A stretch of DNA of 64,000 bases from DATLXU01 sp035575515. GTDB lineage: Bacteria; Acidobacteriota; Blastocatellia; UBA7656. Position numbers and translations under genes: made by a program. Location: NCBI GenBank assembly GCA_035575515.1, contig DATLXU010000060.1, forward strand, positions 62,001-126,000. Reading direction: 5' to 3'. Within the stretch, counting starts at the first letter, position 1; each line of letters starts with the position of its first letter. Below, one piece after another: positions 24,690 to 33,797 of this stretch. The notes beneath the pieces were generated by a model that saw nothing but the letters and a program-made list of their open reading frames with translations, was not told where the DNA came from and did not search any database.

Positions 24690-27569
24690 ATGAATTGGAC
24701 TGAATCACAACTCGAAGCGATACAGCTACGTGGCCGCCGCGTGATCGTTTCTGCTGGCGCGGGGTCGGGAAAGACTCGCGTGCTCGTTGAGCGGTTCATT
24801 CGCCTGCTCGAAGAGAACACGGCATGGCGCGTGCCCGACATCGTCGCCGTCACGTTCACGGAAAAAGCCGCGCGCGAAATGGTCTCGCGCATCCGCCGCG
24901 AGATTCGCTTGCGAATCGAGCAAAGCAATTCTCCAGAAGAACGGGCGCGATGGCGCGAGCATCGTAACGCGCTCGATTCGGCGCGCATAGGCACGATTCA
25001 CGCGCTGTGCGCTTCAATACTTCGCTCGCACCCGGCTGAAGCCGCGCTCGACCCGGCGTTCGAGGTCATCGAAGAAATCGCCGCGTCCGCGCTGCTCGAT
25101 CAAGCCATTCACGAAGCGATTGATGAAGCCGCGCGCGAGCATAGTTATCACTCGATGCCACAAGATTCGGCTCGACGCTCCCTGCCATCTGATACCCTGA
25201 ATCCCATCGAGATATTCGCCTATCTTTCAACCTACGACGTTCAATCGGCACTGCGCTCGCTTATCGCGCAGGGCGAAAAGGCTCGCCGCGCTATCGCACG
25301 ATTAAATGCCAACAGCGATTCGATATTCGCCTTCTGGCGAGAGACGATTGAGCAGATAAGGATTGAAGCGGCGCGGGCCATCATCGAGCGCGATGACTGG
25401 CGGCGTGACGCTGAAACGATTGTGATGTTGCGCGCGAACGATCCCGCCGATAAGCGCGAGCAGTGCCGCGCGCAGGTTGCCGACTTGCTTGAGCGATTAG
25501 AGACCGCGGCAGATTCCGCAGGCGACATGAGTGACGGCGAATTGATCGTGAGCGCGTTGCTTGAGATTGAATCGGCGATAAACCTGCGCGGCGGCTCTAA
25601 AGCCAAATGGCCTTCGGAAGGAGATTTCGATGCAGTGAAGCAGTCGCTGAGCCGTTTGCGCGACGTGGTGCGCGCCGAAAAACTGTTGAGACTTCAGTTG
25701 AACGAAGCAGACGCGGTGGCTGCTGAAGTCACGGCGCGGCTCGTCAACTTATATGAAAAGACTTGCGAGCGATTCGCCGCGCTCAAGCGCGAGCAAAACG
25801 CGCTCGACTTCAACGATCTGGAAGAGATAACCGAGCGCATGCTCACGGCTCACCCGGAAGTCTGCGCGGCTTACAGCAACCCTGAGCGCGGATTGATTCG
25901 CGCGCTGATGGTTGACGAGTTCCAAGACACGTCGCCGATTCAGAAACGAATACTCTGGATGATTGCTCCGCGCTCCGGCGAGTTGTTCATCATAGGCGAC
26001 TCGAAACAATCAATCTACCGTTTTCGCGGCGCGGACGTGACAGTCTTTCACGAAGCGCGCGAGGAGTTCGCATCAAACGGCGGCCACGAAGTAGGGATGG
26101 ATGTCTGCTTTCGCACGCACGAGCGGTTGATTGATTTCGTCAACACAATCTTCCCCGCAGTCTTCACGCGCGAGACGCGCTACGACACTCCCTACGAAGC
26201 GATGAGCGCGCGGCGTCTGCCTACGCACGACGCGCCATCGGTTGAGCTTCACGTCATTACTCAAGACGAAGGCGCGGAGACTCGATTGAAGGCCGATGAG
26301 CTGCGCGAAGCCGAAGCCGCCTTCATCGCTCGCCGCATCAACGAGATTATCGAAAGCGGCGAGGTGATGGTCTGCGAAGAGAACGAGCCGCGCCGCGCTG
26401 AGCCGGGCGATTTCGCGCTCTTGTTTCAGGCTTCGACAAGTTTCGAGATTTACGAGCAGGCGCTGGCCGATGCAGCAATTCCGTATGTCACAATCGCGGG
26501 GCGCGGATTTTATGACAGACAGGAAATCACCGACATCACGAACCTGCTGGCGTTTCTTTCAAGCCCGATTAACAGCCTTCGCCTTGCAGCCGTGCTGCGC
26601 TCGCCGATGTTCGCGCTGTCGGATGAAACATTGCTCAGGCTCAGACTAAAACGGCAATCATTGTGGAAGGCCCTGTTCGATGAAAGCATCAAGCACGATG
26701 AGAACGAGCGCGATGCGATTGAGTTCACTCGTGCCGCGCTCAAGCGATTGCGCGAGATTGTCGGACGCGTGAGCGCGGCTGAGGCGGTAGTCGCGGCGAT
26801 GCGCGAGACAGGTTATCTCGCGACGCTTATGTCATTGCCGCACGGCGAACGTCGCGTGGCCAACGTCGAAAAGTTCATCGAGCAGGCGCGTGCGCTTTCT
26901 TCGATGACGCTATCGGAGTTGATCGAGCGCGCCGACGATTTGAAATTCAAAGAAGCGCGCGAGGGCGAAGCGACTATCGAAGAAACAGGCGCGGTGCGCT
27001 TGATGACCGTTCACAAATCTAAGGGGCTTGAGTTCCCTATCGTGTGGATCGCGGATGCGACGTACAAAGGTGCAAGCGATAAAAGCATCATTGCTGTTCA
27101 CCCTGAGCATGGCGTGAGCGTTCGCCTGACGGCGGATCACATCGAAACTGAAGACGAAGACCTACGCGCCGCTTCGTTCGAGATGCTGCGCCTGATAGAA
27201 GAGCGAATGGACGCGGCAGAGAAGAAGCGATTGCTGTACGTCGCGGCGACGCGCGCGCGCGAGCATTTGATTATTTCAGGCGCGGCGAATCGGATTAAAT
27301 CTTCGAGCGACACCTGGCTCGGTCGTGTGATGCGCGCTCTCGGCGTTGATGAAGATGATCGGCGAAGCTCGATTGATTATCCCGGTGGCACGGTTAGAAT
27401 TGGCTGGCACAACGCAGATGAGATTCTAAGCGCTTCAAGCGCGGCACATTCCTTTTTGAGTTCAGCGCCATCCTCTAAATCTGCGCCTGTCGCAAAACAA
27501 GATTTAGTGAGCGCAGGCGAATCCGCTTCTGAAAGGTTCCCGCTCATTCAATCAATCATCCATCAATAA
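24690..27569 (+). CDS. UvrD/AddA-type superfamily 1 helicase lacking the usual nuclease end
   Basis: A 959-residue helicase. Motif I is VSAGAGSGKTRV (about residues 20-31), followed by VTFTEKAAREMVSRIR (Ia), LMVDEFQDTSPIQ (II), IIGDSKQSIYRFRGAD (III), MTVHKSKGLEFPIVWIAD (V) and LLYVAATRAREHLIISG (VI). These match the AddA/RecB group that unwinds broken DNA for recombinational repair. AddA is normally about 1200 residues with a C-terminal RecB-like nuclease carrying an iron-sulphur cluster. Here the protein ends soon after motif VI (SERFPLIQSIIHQ), with no nuclease motif and no AddB or RecC neighbour. Either the gene is truncated or it acts as a helicase alone. Confidence 0.85.
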   Translation: MNWTESQLEAIQLRGRRVIVSAGAGSGKTRVLVERFIRLLEENTAWRVPDIVAVTFTEKAAREMVSRIRREIRLRIEQSNSPEERARWREHRNALDSARIGTIHALCASILRSHPAEAALDPAFEVIEEIAASALLDQAIHEAIDEAAREHSYHSMPQDSARRSLPSDTLNPIEIFAYLSTYDVQSALRSLIAQGEKARRAIARLNANSDSIFAFWRETIEQIRIEAARAIIERDDWRRDAETIVMLRANDPADKREQCRAQVADLLERLETAADSAGDMSDGELIVSALLEIESAINLRGGSKAKWPSEGDFDAVKQSLSRLRDVVRAEKLLRLQLNEADAVAAEVTARLVNLYEKTCERFAALKREQNALDFNDLEEITERMLTAHPEVCAAYSNPERGLIRALMVDEFQDTSPIQKRILWMIAPRSGELFIIGDSKQSIYRFRGADVTVFHEAREEFASNGGHEVGMDVCFRTHERLIDFVNTIFPAVFTRETRYDTPYEAMSARRLPTHDAPSVELHVITQDEGAETRLKADELREAEAAFIARRINEIIESGEVMVCEENEPRRAEPGDFALLFQASTSFEIYEQALADAAIPYVTIAGRGFYDRQEITDITNLLAFLSSPINSLRLAAVLRSPMFALSDETLLRLRLKRQSLWKALFDESIKHDENERDAIEFTRAALKRLREIVGRVSAAEAVVAAMRETGYLATLMSLPHGERRVANVEKFIEQARALSSMTLSELIERADDLKFKEAREGEATIEETGAVRLMTVHKSKGLEFPIVWIADATYKGASDKSIIAVHPEHGVSVRLTADHIETEDEDLRAASFEMLRLIEERMDAAEKKRLLYVAATRAREHLIISGAANRIKSSSDTWLGRVMRALGVDEDDRRSSIDYPGGTVRIGWHNADEILSASSAAHSFLSSAPSSKSAPVAKQDLVSAGESASERFPLIQSIIHQ

Positions 27570-27701
27570 GAGCTTTGCGCGGCACAGTCATTGCCTTGTT
27601 GAACGATGTGCGCGCGTGAAGCCGCACGGTGTACGGGAACGGTGCTGAGAAACGATTCACCAAGACCCGCTTCAATACGAACAGATAGTAGAGGGGTTAT
27701 C

Positions 27702-28508
27702 ATGACGGCCAGCTTAAAGTCATTTGCAATAAGAATAACGACAATCGCCGCAGGATTGGCTCTGGCAGCCACTTTCACGTTATCACAGGTTGCGGCTCAA
27801 CAGGGCGCGACCGACAATCAATCAGTTCAATCTCATTTCGATGCGGCGAAGAAGATGGCTTCTGAAGGCAATTTCAAAGGCGCGGCTGACGAATACAAGA
27901 AAGCCATCGAAGCTGCGGGCGGCAAGTACGCTGAGGCGTATAACAACATGGGTATGGCGCTCGGCATGGCAGGAAATACCGCAGAGGCCATTCGCGCATT
28001 CAACACTGCAATCGAGCAGAGAGACGGGAGCTACGCAGAAGCGCATTACAACCTCGGCATCGCGCTCAGCCTGATGAATGACCTGAACGCTGCGGAGCGC
28101 GAGTTCATCACGGCAACAAAGCAGAAGCCTGGCGAGTTTCCCGAAGCGCACGGCAATCTCGGAATCCTATATGCGCGAAAAGGGGATGCGCAGCGCGCGA
28201 TAACCGAATTTCAAATAGCAATTGAGCAGGCCGGAGGCGAATACCCGGAAGCGCATTACAATTTGGGCATCGCGCTTTATGGCCAGGGGAAAGCCGAAGC
28301 TTCTGTAGCGGAGTTCCGCGACGCGATTGCGCAGAGCCAGAGCTTCCCCGAAGCCCACTATAATCTGGCCGTCGCGCTTGCGAAGATTGGAAAGGCTGAT
28401 GAGGCCGCCAACGAGTTCGAGGCGTACCTGAAAGAAGCCGTTAACGCCAAAGACACTGAAGAGGTTCGCACTCGCATAGTTGAACTTCGCAAGGCCGCGC
28501 TGAAGTGA
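27702..28508 (+). CDS. Secreted TPR-repeat protein
   Basis: A 268-residue protein. A signal peptide (about residues 1-28, FAIRITTIAAGLALAATFTL) precedes about six tetratricopeptide repeats, each near 34-36 residues with signatures such as YAEAYNNMGMALG, YAEAHYNLGIALS and FPEAHYNLAVALAKIGK. TPRs form a helical scaffold for protein contacts, here in the periplasm. ATG 27702 is used since a signal peptide begins there; an open frame continues 32 codons upstream without one. A paralogue of similar style lies at 36772-37503. Partner unknown. Confidence 0.82.
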   Translation: MTASLKSFAIRITTIAAGLALAATFTLSQVAAQQGATDNQSVQSHFDAAKKMASEGNFKGAADEYKKAIEAAGGKYAEAYNNMGMALGMAGNTAEAIRAFNTAIEQRDGSYAEAHYNLGIALSLMNDLNAAEREFITATKQKPGEFPEAHGNLGILYARKGDAQRAITEFQIAIEQAGGEYPEAHYNLGIALYGQGKAEASVAEFRDAIAQSQSFPEAHYNLAVALAKIGKADEAANEFEAYLKEAVNAKDTEEVRTRIVELRKAALK

Positions 28509-28585
28509 AACCACAGATGAGCACCGATAAGATTTAGATTTGAGGATTTGAGATGTCCTTCTTCAATCAGTGTTCATCTGTGGTT
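28509..28585. repeat. Inverted repeat with A/T-rich heptad loop after the TPR gene
   Basis: A 16-base arm at 28509-28524 pairs with 28570-28585, with one mismatch. Between them three heptads of type GATTTGA run from 28531 to 28551. The structure begins directly after the TPR stop codon and could act as a terminator. Confidence 0.7.
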
Positions 28586-28690
28586 GCGTTTGTGATTTAG
28601 CTTTACTCTTGCGCGCCATACCTTCATGGGGTATCCTCTCGCTAGATTGCCCCTACCTGTTTGGCTCAATGACTGAAACCGGAGACTGTT

Positions 28691-29527
28691 ATGAGAAGCT
28701 TCTGCTACGAAGCCGCCTTCGCGCTTGCGATAGCTTTGTTGATCGCGCTCACCACCGTCGCGCAGCAGCCTGCGGTCGGCAGAAAGCGCGTCCCGCGAAT
28801 GACTACAGATGATGTTGCGAGGCCCGCGCTGGAATCGGCAACAGAATCGCCGAAAGAATCGGCTAAGCCGGAAGATGCGGCGAAGGCTCAATCGGGCGCT
28901 CCGTCCGGCGAAACCAAAACGAGCGCGGAAGAAAGTTCGTGGCGCGAGCGCGTCCGCGAAGCCCGCAACCGCGCAAAGCAGCTTGAGCGCGCGGCTGATG
29001 AAGCCGAACTGCGCACAACTTCGCTTCGCAATGAGATGGGCGTTTCTGGACAGACCTACAAGGAAAGAAATCAATCTGCCGCCGAGCTTGAAGAGCTAGG
29101 CCGCCAGCTTGCGGAGCTTCGCGCGCAGGCACGCGCCGCAAATGAGGACCTCAATCAATTGCTCGAATACGGCAGGCAGAAGAATTTTCGCGAGTCGGAT
29201 GAAGTGAAAGCCGAATCGGCGGACGGCAAACCGAATGAAGAGTATTATCGCTCGCGCTACGCGAAGATTCTTGAAGAGATGGAAACAGCAGACCGCCGCG
29301 TTCAGTTATATGAAAACCGCATCAGCGATTTGAGCCAGCGCATACTGCAAAACGGCGGCAAGAACGGCGGCGATAATTTCTACACCGCGCAGCTTGAGCA
29401 GGATCGCCAGGAAGCTCAGCAGAAACTCGACGAAGCGCGCGCGGCTCGCGCCAAAGCGCAATCTGATCTCGATGCCCTCATGGAAGAAGCAAGGCGTGCG
29501 GGAATCGCGCCCGGTGTCTTCAGGTAA
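28691..29527 (+). CDS. Secreted coiled-coil protein
   Basis: A 278-residue protein with an N-terminal signal sequence (YEAAFALAIALLIALTTVAQ), an acidic Ala/Ser/Pro-rich segment (about 45-85) and a long helical region. Two predicted coiled coils run at about 90-155 (ARNRAKQLERAADEAELRTT) and 200-272 (LEEMETADRRVQLYENRISD). I recognise no enzymatic motif. A structural or envelope-tethering role is plausible, but it is only inference. GGAG lies 8 bases before the ATG. The next gene, an NtrC-type regulator, follows on the same strand after 154 bases. Confidence 0.7.
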   Translation: MRSFCYEAAFALAIALLIALTTVAQQPAVGRKRVPRMTTDDVARPALESATESPKESAKPEDAAKAQSGAPSGETKTSAEESSWRERVREARNRAKQLERAADEAELRTTSLRNEMGVSGQTYKERNQSAAELEELGRQLAELRAQARAANEDLNQLLEYGRQKNFRESDEVKAESADGKPNEEYYRSRYAKILEEMETADRRVQLYENRISDLSQRILQNGGKNGGDNFYTAQLEQDRQEAQQKLDEARAARAKAQSDLDALMEEARRAGIAPGVFR

Positions 29528-29681
29528 AAGCCTGTTCCCACATTCACGCAGAGCCTCCGCCACGCGAACGGAAGTTATTGAGCATTTCCTGATGCATCCG
29601 CGCAACCAGATTACTTGCGCGGTCAATTGCAATGAACGTGCAATGAGGGACGAGGCAAGCTGAGATTATAAAAGACGAACA

Positions 29682-31064
29682 ATGGCAGAAATACTACTCG
29701 TAGAGGACAAAGAGAGTCTCAGGCAGATGCTGCGCATGACGCTGGAAAACGCAGGGCATGCAGTTGATGAAGCCTGCGATGGCGCTGAAGCTCGCCGCAA
29801 GCTCAACGAATGCAGGTATAAGCTGGTCATAACTGATTTGAAAATGCCGCGCGCCGACGGTCTCGAAGTGCTGCGCGCCGCAAAAGCTGCCAACGCCGAC
29901 ACGGCTGTGATATTGCTCACGGCTTATGGAACGATTGACGAGGCGGTGCAGGCGATGAAAGAAGGCGCGTTCGAGTTTTTGCAGAAGCCAGTTGACAGCC
30001 GTCACCTGCTTCTGCTCGTTGAGCGCGCGCTCGAAGAAGCCCGCCTGCGCGCCGAGAATATTTTATTGAGAGACGAGTACGCGCGCCGCTATGGATTCCC
30101 GCGCATCATCGGCGATTCAAGTGCAATGCAGAAAGTGGGGCGCGAGATTCAGCAGGTAGCTGCGACGCCGACGACAGTGTTGCTGCTAGGTGAATCGGGC
30201 ACGGGCAAAGAACTGTTCGCCCGCGCGATTCATCACCTCAGCCCGCGCCGCAACGCGCCTTTCATCGCCATCAACTGCGCAGCCATCCCAGACACGCTGA
30301 TTGAAAACGAATTGTTCGGCCATGAGAAAGGCGCATACACGGGAGCCGACCAGCGGCGCGTCGGTAAATTCGAGCTGGCCGCGCGCGGAACAATCTTCCT
30401 CGATGAGATAAGCGAGCTTGCGCATGGCGTTCAATCGAAGCTGCTGCGCGTGCTGGAAGAGCGAAAGATAAACCGGCTCGGCGGCACGGCTGACATCGAA
30501 GTTGACGTGCGAATAGTCGCAGCGACCAATCGCGATTTGAAAGCGGCAGTCGCAGCCAAGCAGTTTCGCGAGGATTTATATTTTCGCCTCGCAGTCTTCC
30601 CTGTTCACATCCCTGCGCTGCGCGAGCGACGAAGCGATATAAGGCAGCTTGCAGAATTTTTCGCCGCGAAGTATGGGCGCGAGCTTCGCCGCGCGCCGAT
30701 TCGGCTGACGGATGAGGCCGTGCGTATGCTTCAGGATTATGATTGGCCGGGCAATGTGCGCGAGCTTGAAAACGCAATCGAGCGCGCGTGCATACTGACG
30801 CGCGGTAGCGAAATCGTGCCAGCGGATTTGAACATCGCGCCGCCTTCAGATTACTCGCCGCGCGAGCAAGTCGCGCTGCTCGACGGATTTGATCTTCGCG
30901 GCTCGCTCGCCGAAGTTAGCTATCGCGCGCAGCGACTCGTCGAGCGCAGAAAGATAGACGTGACGCTCAGGGAATGCGATTTCAACAAATCGCGCGCGGC
31001 AGAGCGATTGGGTGTGAGCTATAAGACTCTGCTCACGCGAATCAAAGAGCTTGAGCTTGAGTGA
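29682..31064 (+). CDS. Sigma-54-dependent response regulator (NtrC family)
   Basis: A 460-residue three-domain activator. The receiver is at about 1-118, with Asp in LVITDLKMPRADG and Lys in EFLQKPVDS. The AAA+ sigma-54 domain is at about 140-375: Walker A GESGTGKELFARAIHH, the sigma-54 contact loop as GAYTGA, Walker B GTIFLDEISEL, and RLAVFPVHIPALRERRSD. A Fis-type helix-turn-helix is at about 415-458 (CDFNKSRAAERLGVSYKTL). It activates RpoN promoters when phosphorylated. No cognate kinase is adjacent and no target promoter was found by eye. A strong terminator lies 50 bases downstream. Confidence 0.93.
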   Translation: MAEILLVEDKESLRQMLRMTLENAGHAVDEACDGAEARRKLNECRYKLVITDLKMPRADGLEVLRAAKAANADTAVILLTAYGTIDEAVQAMKEGAFEFLQKPVDSRHLLLLVERALEEARLRAENILLRDEYARRYGFPRIIGDSSAMQKVGREIQQVAATPTTVLLLGESGTGKELFARAIHHLSPRRNAPFIAINCAAIPDTLIENELFGHEKGAYTGADQRRVGKFELAARGTIFLDEISELAHGVQSKLLRVLEERKINRLGGTADIEVDVRIVAATNRDLKAAVAAKQFREDLYFRLAVFPVHIPALRERRSDIRQLAEFFAAKYGRELRRAPIRLTDEAVRMLQDYDWPGNVRELENAIERACILTRGSEIVPADLNIAPPSDYSPREQVALLDGFDLRGSLAEVSYRAQRLVERRKIDVTLRECDFNKSRAAERLGVSYKTLLTRIKELELE

Positions 31065-31113
31065 AAAGCTCCAACACCTCTGACTTCGTACAATCAAGCA
31101 ACTTCGATTAATC

Positions 31114-31156
31114 AGCCCGCAACTAAAATAGCCGTTGGTTGCGGGCTGATTCTTTT
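31114..31156 (+). terminator. Rho-independent terminator after the NtrC-type regulator
   Basis: AGCCCGCAAC (31114-31123) pairs perfectly with GTTGCGGGCT (31138-31147) around a 14-base loop, followed by GATTCTTTT. Directly after it come three heptads of type TTTGAGA (31154-31174). Confidence 0.85.
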
Positions 31157-31220
31157 GCGATTTGAGATTTGAAATCGGCCAGCTTGGATTACTGCTCCGA
31201 AAGCATATAGAATCAACTCG

Positions 31221-33023
<1,803 letters not shown>

Positions 33024-33034
33024 AAGGATTCATC

Positions 33035-33104
33035 GCAGAGGACGCAGAGAACGCGGAGATTGCGCAGAGGAATTAGAACTCTCTCTCTCTGCGTCTCTGC
33101 GGTG
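33035..33104. repeat. Nonamer repeat with inverted arm after murJ
   Basis: Units of 9 bases, GCAGAGGAC, GCAGAGAAC and GCGGAGATT, run from 33035 to 33061. The complementary CTCTCTGCG/TCTCTGCGG arm lies at about 33081-33104. This array has a different period from the heptads but the same two-arm layout in a convergent intergenic spacer. Confidence 0.75.
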
Positions 33105-33146
33105 AACTATCTCGAACCGTGTAAATCTAAATGCAACCAGCTCTTC

Positions 33147-33671
33147 TCAAATCGAGCGGCGCACGCTCTTGAAGAACGAGCCGAGCACGTCGCTGACGGT
33201 GTGGCTGGTCGCGCCAATCCACAGGCCGGCGAATGCTGCAATCAGATAGCTTCGTTTAATCGGCGCGAAGATTTCCCACACGCGCGTGAATGCGCCTCTG
33301 ACTTCGCCCACGCTCGTCGGCCTCTGCAAAAAATATGAATCGCGCACGATCAATCCAATCGCAACAAGCAGCGTTAACACAGCCAGAAAATAGATCACGC
33401 GAATCAACGTGCCGAGCAGAATGCTGTGCGACAGGCGCGAGCGATGCGGCAGAATAACTTTGTACGGCCACCACAGAAATCTGAGCGGTCCCCATCGCGC
33501 GTACTGGCGGCTTTGAATATCCAGATCAGGCCCAAACATCAACCCGCCGAATATCATCATCACTGTGGTAATCAGTGTTATGGTCAAATCATTCGTGACA
33601 TAGTAAGTCACAGCCGCCGTCGGCGCGGCGAGCAATACGGTTATGAAATCATGTGTGCGTCCTGATGGCAT
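33147..33671 (-). CDS. DUF2227-type membrane metal-binding protein
   Basis: A 174-residue protein. The conserved opening SGRTHDFITVL, the GPDLDIQSRQYARWGP stretch and PHRSRLSHSILLGTLIR supply the His/Asp residues typical of DUF2227 proteins, which resemble membrane metal-dependent hydrolases such as YdjM. Three to four hydrophobic segments flank them (ITLITTVMMIFGGLMF, VIYFLAVLTLLVAIGLIV). Substrate unknown. The ATG directly abuts GGCAGTA-type heptads upstream, and there is no Shine-Dalgarno site. The gene is convergent with murJ. Confidence 0.75.
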   Translation of the reverse strand: MPSGRTHDFITVLLAAPTAAVTYYVTNDLTITLITTVMMIFGGLMFGPDLDIQSRQYARWGPLRFLWWPYKVILPHRSRLSHSILLGTLIRVIYFLAVLTLLVAIGLIVRDSYFLQRPTSVGEVRGAFTRVWEIFAPIKRSYLIAAFAGLWIGATSHTVSDVLGSFFKSVRRSI

Positions 33672-33679
33672 GGTCAGCA

Positions 33680-33707
33680 GGCAGTAAGCAGTAGGCAGTA
33701 AGCAGTA
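33680..33707. repeat. Heptad array GGCAGTA/AGCAGTA before the DUF2227 gene
   Basis: Four uninterrupted 7-base units alternate GGCAGTA and AGCAGTA from 33680 to 33707. A partial inverted copy (CTGTCTGCCTAC) lies at 33784-33795, next to the stop codon of the NrdD-like gene. The pair brackets the spacer between the two minus-strand genes. Confidence 0.85.
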
Positions 33708-33797
33708 AAGACATCAAAGCAGAATGGCAATCTTGTTACGTCAAAGTTCTTACCTTGTAGAGACCCGTTCATTTTCATGTTCCTGTCTGCCTACTAA

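Noticed and set aside
33680..33707. Tandem short repeats considered as a CRISPR array
   Set aside because: The unit is 7 bases with no spacers of CRISPR length and no cas genes in the window.
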